NCBI GenBank assembly: GCA_963693365.1
Contig: CAVNZM010000002.1
Coordinates: forward strand, 3,720,001-3,784,000
DNA length: 64,000 nt
From: Amoebidium appalachense
Taxonomy: Eukaryota > Ichthyosporea
Direction: 5' to 3'
The position numbers and the translations under genes were made by a program. Numbering within the stretch: position 1 is the first letter of the stretch; every line of letters begins with the position of its first letter. Shown here piece after piece: positions 1 to 29,343 of this stretch. The notes below the pieces were generated by a model that was given only the letters and a program-made list of their open reading frames with translations, made no database searches and was not told the DNA's origin.

Positions 1-477
1 TGAACGGTAGAGGAGGGCAGAAGACTCTGACGGTGTGTGGGACCACTTCTGGAACGTCCCAACACCTACTACACATTTTCCCCCCCGGTTTTTGTTTAAC
101 TTTGTTTGTTTTTCTCCCGCTTGATTCAGTCACTAAATAAGGCTAATCGACTCGTTTCTTCACCGATCATAAAAGGTGCACGAAAACAGCTCTCACCTGC
201 ATTCTGTCCAGCGGTTGAGCGATCGAGGATCCCCAAATGTTATCACCGCCGGCTTGTTTCTTCCTTGTTGAAAGTCTGATTCCAAACTTTCTGTTTGGTT
301 TTTGCGGCCAAATCCCCCTCCAACCTAAGTGCCATTTCGATTGCAAGAAGTGATGCAAGAGCCCCCCCGCGCGAAAATCCGGTCAAATAAACGGTAGGTA
401 TGCCCGGTTGCTCGGGAGAATTTCCGGTGGAGTTTTTATCGGAAGTAATTGTTGAGATCAGAAGCCAGGGGAGGGTT
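1..477 (-). CDS. class 3 lipase, partial (3' part runs off left edge; frame break)
   Basis: Serine hydrolase of the fungal/plant class 3 lipase type, expected to cleave triacylglycerol or other esters. One exon (about 477 or 408 down to 197) encodes PTVYLTG followed by GFSRGGALA, the nucleophile-elbow GxSxG block of the family, with the serine in the middle. It ends with VITFGDPR, the usual block after the elbow, and a good donor (CAG/GTGAGA at 196). The next exon (65 down to 1) continues in phase with a DVPEVVPHTV stretch, where the family carries its catalytic Asp. Between GFSRGGALA and VITFGDPR the frame changes without an intron, somewhere near 275-295 beside short A runs. This is either a one-base indel in the assembly or a real break. 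The upstream exons were not identified; they probably lie in 480-1750. Family assignment is strong, integrity is not. Confidence 0.8.
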
Positions 478-479
478 AA

Positions 480-859
480 GATGTGTGTGTGCGTGTTTTT
501 TTTTGGGAGTGGTTGCAACATGTGTGTTGGGGGGGGGGGGGGGGGGGGGGGGGGCGGGCGAGCGTGCGTTCGTGCGTGCATGTGTATTTGTGCGCGCGCG
601 CGCGTGTGTGTCTTTGTGTTTGTTACGTGTGAGAGCGTCTTCAAAGTTTGTCCGTGTGTGCGTGTGTCCATGTGTGCACATGTGTGCGTGCGTGTGTGCG
701 TGAGTGCAGTACGTGTGACGTGTGTGTGTGTTTGTGTGCGTGCGTATGTGCATGTGTGCGTGAGTGCAGTACGTGTGACGTGTGTGTGTGTGCGTGTGTG
801 CGTGTGTGCGTGTGTGTGTGCGTGTGTGCGTGTGTGCGTGTGTGTGTGTGCGTGTGTGC

Positions 860-941
<82 letters not shown>

Positions 942-2064
942 CACGTGCACGTGTCCAGCGGGAAATAGCTAATATAGAGGGTAGCTACTAGCTAGTATTG
1001 GCCGCAAATTCATTATAACATCGATTAGATTATATGTAGTAAAGTTTATAGTCCCAAAACACTCGACCTCGTGGCTTTGTGGGCGGCCATATTGATGGCA
1101 TCTCGATCGGTTGGTGATGGTATGCAGTCACATTCCTCGGTTAAATTGCTTTCTTCTTATTGAATCAGCCCCCGTGGCATCAGACTTCTATTACATTTAA
1201 CGGGCATGTTGCAGCCTACTGATTATAACAGAGTACTATCCAGTAACAGCGGGCTGGAGGTGCCCAGAAAATAAATTAAATTGAAAATAACTCCACAAAA
1301 CCAATGACTGAAAAGACAGTAATATACCAAAGGCCCTCTCTACACACCGCAATTATCGTATTCTCACGGATCGACCAGCTGGGTGGAACATAGATAAAGT
1401 TGCCCACGCACAAATAGAATCACCGATTGCTCCCTACATGATAGATACGAAGTCGGGTTTTTTGCCCTGGACATTTATATACCTATTTTATATGCTTGTT
1501 TTTTGGAATTTTCAGCTGAATCCATCCCCACTGTAGGTTTTTTTTCTCGTTCTCCATTTCCTGTTGTTCTTTTTCGAGTCCATTCCTTCAAATTCCTCAA
1601 CTTACCGTTAATTTTTTTTTGCGGTAGGCGATTGCAGAACATTCGCTGTGTGGAACAGAAATTCTAGAACCGAAGCTGCCCTGTCACCTGTCGTTGGCCA
1701 CGGCTGGGCTTATCTGCAACAAAACAAAGCTTTATATACGGGCACCAGCTTCATTTCCACCGCGCTTTCTCTTCTGGCGTGTACGAAACTCTAATGAGTC
1801 GGAATTCGTAAGGACCTCAAGCTTGAATTCACCTATTCGGCCCTTTGGGTACTGGAAAAACAATGCTCCGAGTAAAAAACTGTTCGTGATTTAGTACGTA
1901 TACCAAGCATTTCCGGAAAGACAAGCGCCCCGAGTACCAGTATATTTTAATCCCAAACAAAAGTAATAGCAATTCTTCTCAAGTTTACTTTCTGTATCGC
2001 ACTAGCCACACGCACGACTTCATTATTGCAACACCACGGCTAGCCAGTGGGCTGGAACACAGCA
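480..2064. other. spacer between divergent lipase and EGF genes, mostly unassigned
   Basis: The first part (529-938) is a poly-G run followed by TG-rich microsatellite. From about 960 to 2060 the sequence is ordinary, AT-leaning and has no long reading frame. A TATA-like TATATAAAG lies on the minus strand (1738 down to 1730) and could serve the lipase. Short splice-bounded open pieces occur on the minus strand near 1100 and 1400, but none could be tied to the lipase. Any 5' exons of the lipase should be here. Confidence 0.4.
529..938. repeat. poly-G run and (TG)n-rich microsatellite
   Basis: About 26 G in a row, then 380 bases of TG dinucleotides interrupted by CG and CATG steps, ending in about 37 uninterrupted TG units. 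A 13-base GAGTGCAGTACGT block occurs twice, 60 bases apart (near 703 and 763), so part of it is a 60-base tandem duplication. Confidence 0.9.
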
Positions 2065-2073
2065 TTTATAAGG
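2065..2073 (+). promoter_or_regulatory. TATA-like box upstream of the EGF gene
   Basis: TTTATAAGG lies about 45-50 bases before the ATG at 2117, which sits in a good context (AAAATGGCG). Function is inferred from position only. Confidence 0.35.
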
Positions 2074-2116
2074 TTATCCTGTGTGGAACACGCACAGTTC
2101 GAGTCTGCAATAGAAA

Positions 2117-19387
<17,271 letters not shown>

Positions 19388-20650
19388 ATGGTGCTTAAAA
19401 AGAGGGCTTCTTTTAGTCTTTATTATAGGAACTTTCGGGTCAGGCCAAAATCCTGTTTGGTGCATACCTCGCCAATCACAAAGCGTGAATCGCTTTCGGG
19501 TCTGACTCGACCCGGACTGCTAAAAGAAACCCCTTTAATGCTCGCTTTCCCAGCGAGACGAGTACCCCAACTATTAAAGTTTCCTTGAGTATCTGCACCA
19601 ATCGACGCAAAGCCGGATTGTGCGTAGTTTGCAGTAGAAGACAGAAAGTTGCAATGTTTCCAAAAGAGTTTGAACCACAGTGACTCAAAATACCGAGTTT
19701 CTAAAGTTTCTTTCTTCTACTTCTTCTTTTTTATTCCTGGTGACGGTGGGTGGTGGGTGGTGGTAAGGGGAGGGATGGGGAGAGGGAAGGGAGGGGGGGG
19801 GGGGGGGGGGGAGCAATGGAGGGGGTTGGTGGTGTTGTGTTGTTGCGTGTGCGTGTGTGTTGACACGTCCTTTCTGCAGGGGTAACTACAACTTATTAGC
19901 AACATGCTGCAAAGGTCAACGGTGAGGCCAGTCCTTTTTCCCCCTAGCGATCGATACTATATATAGCAATCGAGAATATTTATAGGTTGGCCTCTTCCAG
20001 CATTCATAGAGCCCAATGATTTGTTTACAGTAGTCGTGTATGTATCATCATGAGCACTTGTGTGGTAAATAGTTCTGCCATATATAGCAATATGGCACGC
20101 AATATGGCACCCATGTCGAGCAATATAGGCCGATTGGGTTTACATCCGTTAGACATATTTGAGTACTGTACAGTTCTGCTAGTTCTGTGCGAGTACAGAC
20201 CTAAAATGTATAATGTGTTGTGTTACTTATATTAGTCTATCCGTTAATTAACTTGTGTTGTATTCTATATATGGAAAATGATAATGAATTGAGTGTGTTC
20301 GTAAATTCCACCTCGGGAAACCCACCCTCCGGGGGGATCAAACCAGCACACAAACGCACTGCGCTAGTGATGTTGAGTCAAAAACTCTATCTCGCCCACT
20401 GCTGTGCAGCTCCCCATGCCCACAATCCCATTGTGCCCCGTCAAACCACCCGCTCATTAATATGTATACATATTAGCTTCCTCTGCCAAAAACTTGAAAA
20501 TAGCCTCACAAAGACACAAAACACAAACACACACACACTCACACGCGAGCGCGCACACACGCACACATGCACACGCACACACAATATCACTTGAACTGGC
20601 ACATGTACAGATCTCAACAACACGGCCATCTTCTGTGCTGGGTACATCCC

Positions 20651-20705
<55 letters not shown>

Positions 20706-21549
20706 ACCGCCTCCCAGAATATTGTAAGCAAGTCGTAGGGCAGACAAGCTTTCCATTTACGATTTAGTTGTTTTTTTATTTTTAAAAAAAAGAGAAAGAA
20801 TGAAAGAAAAGAAAATAAAAGAAGGGGCCCGAAAACTATTTTCACGTTTGCAACTTTGAGCCTTAGTAATTGATATCGATGCCATCTTAAGAGATTAAAA
20901 GAAGGAAAGAAAATGGGGAAGGGGACTCGCCAGAATGAGATATTTCACATCTCCGAATTTGCAGGAACGAGTCTGAGCAAAGAAATACTTTCCGCCAGGG
21001 GAAAAAATATCTGCAGGCAAGAAACAACATTTAGAGCAACCCCATATAAAGCCTAATATACAACATGCAGTTATATCTCTGAGATTTAAAATCGAGCACA
21101 TCCGAGTCCGGCAAGGTTGTGCTTTCTAAATTTCTGCACAAGTCATGGCAGTTGTCAGTGTAAAAAAAATGGAAATACTATACACATACACGTATATCTA
21201 ATAAGGTACGTATACCCACGATTCCGATCATGTGTGTGCCTAAGTTTATCTACAAAAAAAACAATATATCTAACTGTCCAAAAAAATGTTCTTGCAAAAA
21301 CAAGGAGTGGTAACACGAGTCACCCCCATACCTTCGCAATAAAGATAAGCAATACACCCTCTCACCCCCTACGCAAAATCAATCCCGCCGGGGCCTTAAA
21401 CCATTTTTAACCGTCCACTAGTCCTGCTCTCCCACAGCTTACCTTTAAAACCCCCTCTAGACTGCATGGCCACCGACTTCTTAACCAAACAGCACCACCA
21501 CATTCTATCACCCTATCTTAACCCCATCACTTGTTAACCCCACCTAGAA
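19388..21549. other. spacer between the convergent EGF and coiled-coil genes
   Basis: No convincing gene. It holds a short G-rich run near 19795, CA repeats at 20521-20582, a 49-base poly-C run (20655-20703) and AT-rich sequence after 20760. A possible extra last exon of the EGF gene begins at 20607 (LNNTAIFCAGYIPC in the right phase), but it has no clear continuation. Confidence 0.5.
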
Positions 21550-21952
21550 CTATGCATGCCTTGCCACCGAATTATTTATCAAATGGCTCATATCTTGCTC
21601 CCATTGCTCCACCTGAGCTGCCAACTCTAATTTCTGTTGAATAGTTCTCATGAGTGCTTCGTTTAATGCTTCACTCTCCCCACGGCTTTTTTCCAATTGT
21701 CGCTCCGCAGCTGAAAGTTGCGATTTTGCGTCCCCTGCAGTTTTCTTGAGGGAGGAGAGCTCTTCGCGTAGGGATTCGAGTTCGCGGTCTCTGCTTAGTT
21801 TTGCAAAAGTGTAAGGAAAAAAACTCTTTCTGAGATGGTATCTTAAAATGTGACTACCCAATATATCCTCCCCCCTCCCCCCCCCTACACGGCCCCCCTC
21901 CCCCGGCCGCTAGCCGTATCTCCACATCCCCTGGTTCCAAGTCCCTAAATGC

Positions 21953-21993
<41 letters not shown>

Positions 21994-22108
21994 TCCCCTC
22001 CCCCCCCCCCCCCCTCCCTCCCAACCCCTTGCCCAAACATATACCCACACATACACACTCGCGGCCGCCACACACGCGCACGCACGCACGCACGCACGCA
22101 CGCACACA

Positions 22109-22156
<48 letters not shown>

Positions 22157-24846
22157 CACACACCTTTTTGCCACCTCTCTCTCTCTCGCCATCGCCATCT
22201 CCGCCACAAGCTTCGTCCTCGCACCCGTTGCCCTCTCCCCCTCCCTAATTCTCTCTTGCACCTCTTCCTCTACCCTCCTCTTACCTTCCTCAACCAATCG
22301 TTCTTGCTCCCTCACCTCCCCCCTCAACCTCTCCACCTCTTTCAAACTCTCCTCCGCCCGTTTTCTGTCCGCCCGCGCCCGTTCCTCCACGGACGCAAAC
22401 TGGCTTTTCAGTTCCGAAATCTGCAAATTCAGTTGGTGGATCTGTGCGGCGTTCGCACCGGACGGGCCTTCGCTCGCCGCCTGCGCCAAAGCCGATCTGA
22501 GATTTGCGATCGTTTTATTGTTCAAACTGATCTCTTCTTGTTTGTCTTCGATCGTACGCAGCGCCGCATCCAATCGGGACTGGACCTGTTCCGCAGCAGA
22601 TATCGATTGCTGTAGATCTTCAGCCTAATCGGTGACGATCGTGTTAGTCGAGAGATCGATTTGCAATGGCGTTGGGCCCGCTCAAGCTTTTGTATCAATG
22701 TGCAAACTTCACCCGGGGGAGGGAGGTGGTGGTGGTGGTGGTGGTGGTGGGGGGGGGGGGGGGGAGGGGGGGGGAGGGGAGGGGGATGAAAACAGGGGGG
22801 AATGATGACGGGGGGGGGGGGGGGGGGGGGGAGGGGAAGGCCTAGGGGGGGCATGGGGGAAGGTGGGGATAATGCACAAGCGCGCATATGAGTCTCGGCG
22901 AGGTTGCAAGAAGACACCTTGCAAGTACCATTCCGAATTCCTCCTCTTTGTTCCAAAAAACAGCCGCGCCATAACTCCTCCCTCCTCCCCCCCCCCCCCC
23001 CCCCTCCCCACACACACAAGCACGCACACACCCACGCATGCGCGCACGCACGCACGCACGGGCACACGCATGCAAGCACGGGCGCAGGCATGCACGCATG
23101 CGCGCAAGCAGGCACGCAGGGACAGGCGCACACACGCACACATGCACACTCCACATACACACACCTGCTTTCTGCACTGTGCCTGCACTGCCCCCAGCCT
23201 CTCCCCAGCTTCTCTCAGTGCGTTGCTATGCTCCTCCTCCATATTTCTCTTTGATTGGTCGAATATCATCTGCTCCTCCAATTGGTGCTTGAGTTCAGCC
23301 ACCTCCCGCTGAAGTTCAACGTTTGCCTTTTCTTGTTCGCTGAGTCTGCAGGCGTTGGGGGGGAGGGGGAGGAGGAAGGGTGGGGGGAGGGGAAGGGGGG
23401 GGGGGGGGGGGGAAGAGGGAAGGGTATTTAGCATGGGCAGTTTATCAAGGTTCGTCGTGGAATACCTTCCTTCTCTTCCCTCCTCCCCTCCCAACCCCCC
23501 ACCCACCACCGCCCCCCTCTCCTCCCCCCCCCCCACCCCCCACAATCTCCTTCTAAACTACTCCTTCTTCTGAGCCCCTACCCCAGATCCCACTGAATAG
23601 AACAGCAACTTCCACGGCAACCACATACACCCTCGGCCGTAGACGTGACAGTCGCCGACAACACCGACAACGTTCGCATACATCCCCCCCCCCCCCCCCC
23701 CCCCTGCTTCCCCCCCTCCCCCCCCCCCCCCCCCCCCCCCCCCCCAACACCCCCTTCCCAAAGCAACCCACACGGCCCTGATCATCACCCTATCCAACTC
23801 TCCCTCTATCTTATTCCTTCTGTTCTCGCCAAGCTCACCCACATTTCCCCGCTCCCCCTCCCCCCACCCCTTCCCCCAAACCAAAAAAGGAAAAAAAAAA
23901 AAGGAAAAAACCCGTTTTCTGCTTCTGGATCCCCGAGCCCTCCGTTTCCCCCCTCTTCCACTTCTTCATTTCCTCTCTTTGCCCCCCCCCCCCCCCCCCC
24001 CCCCCCCCCAAGAAAAAAACCCCCAAACATCCCCCCCTCCCCCCTCTCTACTTTCCCACCTACCTCTCCATGAGTGTCCTCCTCTCCTCTGCCCGTTCCT
24101 CCACCCTCCCCTCCAACACCGCCTTTTCCTGCACCAGGCATGCCAGTGTGGTCTCCATTTCTTCTCTCTCCTTTAACAGCTTTGCCTTTTCCTTTAACAG
24201 TTCTTGACGTTCCCTCTCCACGCTCTCACCTGGGCTCTCCCCTGCTGTGTGAGATGGTAAGGGGTTAAAGAGAAGTCCGTATCTACCATTTTAGTGTCTG
24301 GCCGGTGAGCCACATTGGTGACGTCATTTTGTTAACAATTTCCACGGAGCCGTTTGGGTGCCCAGAAAATGGCGCGAAAATAGCCAGGGTAAGGGACGGC
24401 TTTTTCAGATGTCGACATAGGCCGGTCTTGGTATTTGACACAAATTGATGACGTCTGCTGATTGGTCAGAGCCATCTGAGAAATGTGGCTCATGGATGCT
24501 TGCCGCACAGAGTCTCCAGATGCTAGAATGGTAGATACGGAGGTTGGTTTAAGAAAGAATGCTAAAGAGAAGGATAAAAAAGCCAGACAAGGGGGAAAAA
24601 AAAAAGGAAAAAAAGAAGAAGGAAAAATGGTCTATGGAAGGTAAAAAGAAGGCTAAGAAGGTTTATAAAGGGGAATAAAAGGATCAGGGTATGAGGAGGA
24701 GGCAAAGGTATATAATCCAACTAGAGTGCCGGATGGAGGGGCTGGGGTTTCCTCATGCATATTGCTTCATGCGTACACAATCGGTGAGCTTATTGGTGCA
24801 ACACCAAGTTGTTGTGTGTTTGTGCGTGTGTGCGTGTGTGCGTGCA

Positions 24847-24884
<38 letters not shown>

Positions 24885-26654
24885 CGTGTGTGCGTCAGTG
24901 CGCGCACGACCATGTGTGCATGTGTGTGTGTGTGTGTTAGCCCACACACATGTGTGTGAGCGTGCATATGTGTTTGTGTGTTTGTGACTCTCGGTATCCT
25001 ACGTGTCCATGCCCACCCTCCACATACGTGCACGTATGGGAGATGCACAAAGAAAGCCCCAGGAAGCTTGGAGGTGCACACATACAGACACACAACTGCG
25101 ACCTACAAAAAACACACACACAAAGGGGAAAATACGAATCTCCACCTAAAGGAAAAAAGTGAAGTTCTTACCGCTCGGTACAGGGGGTGGTGGTCTGCGA
25201 GGGGGTACCATTGGGGGGGTATTGGGGCTCAGTGATTGGCTACTGCTGCTGCTGCTGCTCTGCGCCTTTTTTAGGACCTCACGTAGGTCGTCCATTTCAT
25301 GGCGGGTTTGCTGCGATCGACGATCAAGATACCGATTAGATGAGATCGGCAGGTTAACCAACGATCAAGCTAGAAAAAACATCCCGATCTCGCCATTTAC
25401 GAGTGCTAGGAATGCCAATATAACCCTTCGGCCACCCTTCAACTCAAAAAGACTGCTCTAACACAACTCCCAAATAAAACCATTCAAAACCCCTCTCTGT
25501 CCCCCGCACACACTTCAGTATCACAACCTACTGTTGTCCCCCCCCCTACCTTCTCCATAACCCACCCAAACCACCCCACACACTTTATATTTACCCCCCC
25601 CCCCCCCCCCCCCCCCCCCTTCCCCCACACCTGCGGTCTCCGAACCCACAATCACGCAACAGCACAAACTTGGTATACGCACACACAAACACACATAGGA
25701 CACACACGCACACACACATGCGCAAATGCTCACCTTCCCCCCCCCGACTAAATAGGCACACACACACACACATACACACGTAGGCACACAGACACACACG
25801 TACACGCACACGTACACCCACCCACCCACCCTCCCCCCTCTCCCCCCCCCCCCCCCCCCCCCGACCTCCCCCCCCCAACCCCCCCCCCCCCCTCCCCACA
25901 CACGTACGTGCACACACCTGCACCACTGCCTCCATGCCGGTCCTCTCTGCCCTCAGCATTGCTATCTGGGCATTGAGTGCAAGCACGTGTTTGCTCAGTG
26001 TGTAGCGCCCTGCCTCCAGCCTCTCCACTTCAGAAAGTAGCTCCTACGATCAAAGATTTAAGTGTTAGCGATTAAAAACGTCATTTTACTTGATTAATGT
26101 TTCTGGCTCGTACCAACTGCTATTGTGTGCGTGCATGTGAGTGCGGCAAGAGAAAGAGCCGGTGGTGGTGGTGGGGGAGGGGGGAGGGGGGGGGGGGGAA
26201 GGGGCAACGTTGCCCAATGAAAGCGGTCGGGTGGGTTAGGGGGGGAGGGGAGGAAAGGGGGTAGAAGAGGGAAGGAGAGTTGTGGGTCATACCATGTGTA
26301 GATTATCCTTTGTCACAAGCGCCCATACGTATGTACAAACATGCATGCACACAAGCACACATTCGCCTGCTCGCTCAACCAACCACCCAACCAAGTTTAC
26401 TTCCCCACTCAGACAAGCACACACACTGATACACACTGTAACATCCACAACCACCCAACAGCACCCAGCCACCCAGCCACCCACAACCACACACCAACCC
26501 GGGCACACACATCCACACACAACACACATACGCCCACCCACCCACCCACCCACCCACACACACGCACACGCACACGCACAGACATGCACACACACACACA
26601 CACACACACAGACACACGCATACACACACACAGACACACAGACACACAGACACA

Positions 26655-26719
<65 letters not shown>

Positions 26720-27019
26720 CCTCCCTGCCGACCATCTGTGCCTGCAGTTGGTTGCGGTGGGCAATGACGGCGTCAAGACGCCGTTGAAGGTCACTGAGTT
26801 GCTCTGGTGGGATCATTAAACACTTAATATTCATTATTTAGCGCCAGATGATAGGGCATTCAACGATAAATGTAAAGATGAAAGGCAAAAATAGGTTAAT
26901 ATTTGGCATCGTTTTTGAGAATTGAATGGTTTGATAGCCTGACAGCCGGTTTAACGATAAAGCAAGACCCGATAAGACATGGTGCGTGTGAGAGTGTGGC
27001 TGTGTTTGTGTATGTATGT

Positions 27020-27092
<73 letters not shown>

Positions 27093-27150
27093 TGTGTGTG
27101 TGTACATACATATTTGTGTGTGCGTGTGTGCGTGTGGGCGTGGGCACATG

Positions 27151-27199
<49 letters not shown>

Positions 27200-27203
27200 A
27201 CGC

Positions 27204-27258
<55 letters not shown>

Positions 27259-27303
27259 ATACATGTTTGTGTGCGCTTGTGTGTGTGTGGGCATGGGCAC
27301 ATG

Positions 27304-27384
<81 letters not shown>

Positions 27385-27677
27385 ACATGCATTTGTGTGT
27401 GTGTGTAGGGATGGGAAGCGGGGTGGGGTTGGGGTTAAGCAGGCGAGAATGTCCCGTTCCGACCCCTCCCCCCCCCCCCCCCCCCCCCCCCTCCCCCAAC
27501 CACCACCACCACCCCGGAACCCTCTTCCTCCCAGTGCCCACGATTCTGCCAAAACCCCGCCAGCCCTCCCCTTTCCTGCCCCCCCCCCCCCTCCCCCTCC
27601 CCCCCAAGCCCCCCCGGACACCACCATATCCCTCTCCCGTCCCCCACCCCACCTCCCCCCCAAAAAACACACACCAT

Positions 27678-27708
<31 letters not shown>

Positions 27709-28348
27709 TTCATCCTACTCTGCACAGCCACCATCTGATTTTCTGTCTTATTCCATCCACCCACCGTCCTTCTTGCTGACCGTGGCCTTTATTTCTTCGT
27801 TTCTTGCCTCCTCCAGTTCCCTCCTGTGCACCTCCACCTGCTCACTGAGGCTGCGGAGCCGCTGCGCCACAATCTCGTGTGTTGTTTAAACGTGTTGAAC
27901 CATATCGACATTAAATGGTGCATAGAATTATTACCATACCCCCTCTTCTTTCCCAGTCGCTGGCGGAAAGAGCTGGGGGGGGGGGGGGGGGGGGGGGGGG
28001 ACAACAGTAGGGAACCCCTTGTTTTCCGCCCTTCCCCCCTTTTCCCCCTCTACCACTAAACACAAACATCCCCAACATCTAGCCAGCCACATACAAATAC
28101 AATAATACACGCACACATAAAAAAAATGTCCCAGCACACACACACACACACACATGGAACAGCCAACCCCGCCCCTACTTCTCCCCCACCATAAAAGGAA
28201 ATACAGGATACACAGACATACAGACGAATAGACACACACGAACACACCCTTGCACATCCAAACACGCACACACACCATCCCCCCCCCCCCCCCCCCCCCC
28301 CCCGCCCCCCTCCCCATCCCTCCCTCACCCCTTTCACACACAAACTCG

Positions 28349-28381
<33 letters not shown>

Positions 28382-29343
28382 ACACACGAACCCACACACG
28401 CATACACAAACACACACACAAACAACCACCTACCCACCTACCCACATTTCAACAATTACACACACCTCTTTCTGGAAGTTGAGTTCAGCCACAAACGACT
28501 TTTTCTTTCCCCCCGTGGGCATATCATTCAACTTATTTGCAATGATGTGTTCATTCTCAAGCTCCCACGATAGCTCCTCGAGTTTCTTTTCCAGCGCAAC
28601 CACCCTCTCAGCGGGGGGTAGTGATTTGATGTGCACGGACACCTAGTGTGGTGGATGGATGTTACGACAGGCAAAATGTTTTCATAAAGGAACAAATCCT
28701 TCCCTCCTACCCCCAACGACCCTCACCTCCCCCCCCCCCCCCCCCCCCCCCCCCGAAAGGTTTGTCAGCTCCCCCTCCGTCTCCCCCTTCCGCTCCCCAC
28801 CCACTTTCCACCACTTCTGAACCCTCCCATTTCTCCTTCACACCTCCTCCCTCTCCCACCTCACTCTCCTCCCTCCCACCCCTCACCCCCTCCTCCCTCA
28901 ACTCCCTCCCTCCTTGCTATCGCAAATAAAAAGAAACGGCGAAACAGGGGAAAGAAGAAAAAACACCTTTCAAAGCACCTCCTGCAAACGGCCATTTTAG
29001 ACGGAATTTCCTTGTGATAATTGTCTCGATCACCCATCGCACGTGTTTTCCATTCAAACAGGCATGCAGAGCCACTTGACAGTATTTGTCAGTGCTGCCA
29101 AGTAAAAGCACTCTGACTAAGCCTCATGAAACTAACCAACACTGCACGATCACAATCTCTGTGACCACGCCACATATGCAGCTGAAACAACAACAGATTC
29201 GAGGAAAACACGATGTTATGTGTGAATACAGAGAGTTTCAAATCACCCACCTTAGGCGTCTCTATAGCGGGCATAGGGGTAGTTTCTATGGAAGCCGTCG
29301 AGGACTTGTGCCTCGACAGAGTGCCATGGGAAAAAATGGACAT
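21550..29343 (-). CDS. coiled-coil protein, 10 exons, family unknown
   Basis: Predicted 594-residue protein rich in Glu, Gln, Arg, Leu and Ala with long heptad stretches, so a coiled-coil scaffold or motor adaptor. It starts at an ATG (29343) with a short Ser/Thr-rich head. Exon 2 carries [17 protein letters not shown]. Exon 6 has a poly-Ser stretch and a Pro-rich block ([14 protein letters not shown]) that breaks the helix and could bind SH3 or WW domains. Exon 9 is one long coil, and the C-terminus reads [16 protein letters not shown]. That last segment recalls bicaudal-D-related dynein adaptors, but the match is from memory and weak. All exon phases close with the model given. No membrane segment or signal peptide is seen. 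Its 3' end faces that of the EGF gene. Confidence 0.75.
21957..22162. repeat. poly-C run and (CACG)n tetranucleotide repeat
   Basis: About 33 C, then more C-rich sequence, then CACG units from 22079 to 22158 directly abutting the donor of exon 9 of the minus-strand gene. Confidence 0.9.
24276..24541. mobile_element. MITE-like imperfect palindrome (266 bp)
   Basis: Terminal inverted repeats of about 25 bases (TCCGTATCTACCATT at the left, its complement at 24527-24541) with a further inner inverted pair (GAGCCACAT / ATGTGGCTC). It lies in the intron between exons 6 and 7 of the coiled-coil gene. No reading frame and no clear target-site duplication are seen, so the superfamily is open. Confidence 0.6.
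26560..26717. repeat. (CA)n with CCCA and GACA steps
   Basis: Ends exactly at the donor of exon 4 of the coiled-coil gene, so on the sense strand the intron begins with GTGTGTG. Confidence 0.9.
27010..27391. repeat. (TG)n array with a 150-base higher-order duplication
   Basis: Three TG blocks separated by two near-identical unique islands (TACATACATRTTTGTGTG ... GGGCACATGCTAG at about 27103-27153 and 27255-27306). Confidence 0.9.
27677..28321. repeat. poly-C, poly-G and (CA)n tracts in the exon 2-3 intron
   Basis: A C run at 27679-27708, a G run at 27975-27999 and C/CA tracts at 28136-28312 surround the 105-base exon 3 at 27765-27873. Nothing else coding was seen in this stretch. Confidence 0.85.

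Larger units (their letters stand above)
21550..29343 (-). other. exon map of the coiled-coil gene
   Basis: In transcript order: 29343-29251, 28642-28466, 27873-27765, 26803-26718, 26043-25918, 25310-25172, 24229-24064, 23345-23165, 22625-22162, 21793-21550. The sum is 1,785 bases, 595 codons with stop. The last junction is ambiguous because the donor lies in a GTGTGTG run that offers several phases; the choice here keeps the frame. Five donors open directly into GTGTGTG repeats. Confidence 0.75.

Noticed and set aside
243-950. Long frames reading His-Thr or Cys-Val repeats here and at many other sites (for example 13327-13869, 26951-27670, 44426-44911)
   Set aside because: They are translations of (CA)n/(TG)n microsatellites; only the short non-repeat ends, where they overlap an exon, are coding.
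22029-22628. 199-codon plus-strand frame
   Set aside because: Shadow of exon 9 of the minus-strand coiled-coil gene plus a CACG repeat.
25171-25200. TACAGGGGGTGG, a partial match to the Tc1/mariner-like end
   Set aside because: It is codons of the Pro-rich exon 6 of the coiled-coil gene; no inverted partner nearby.
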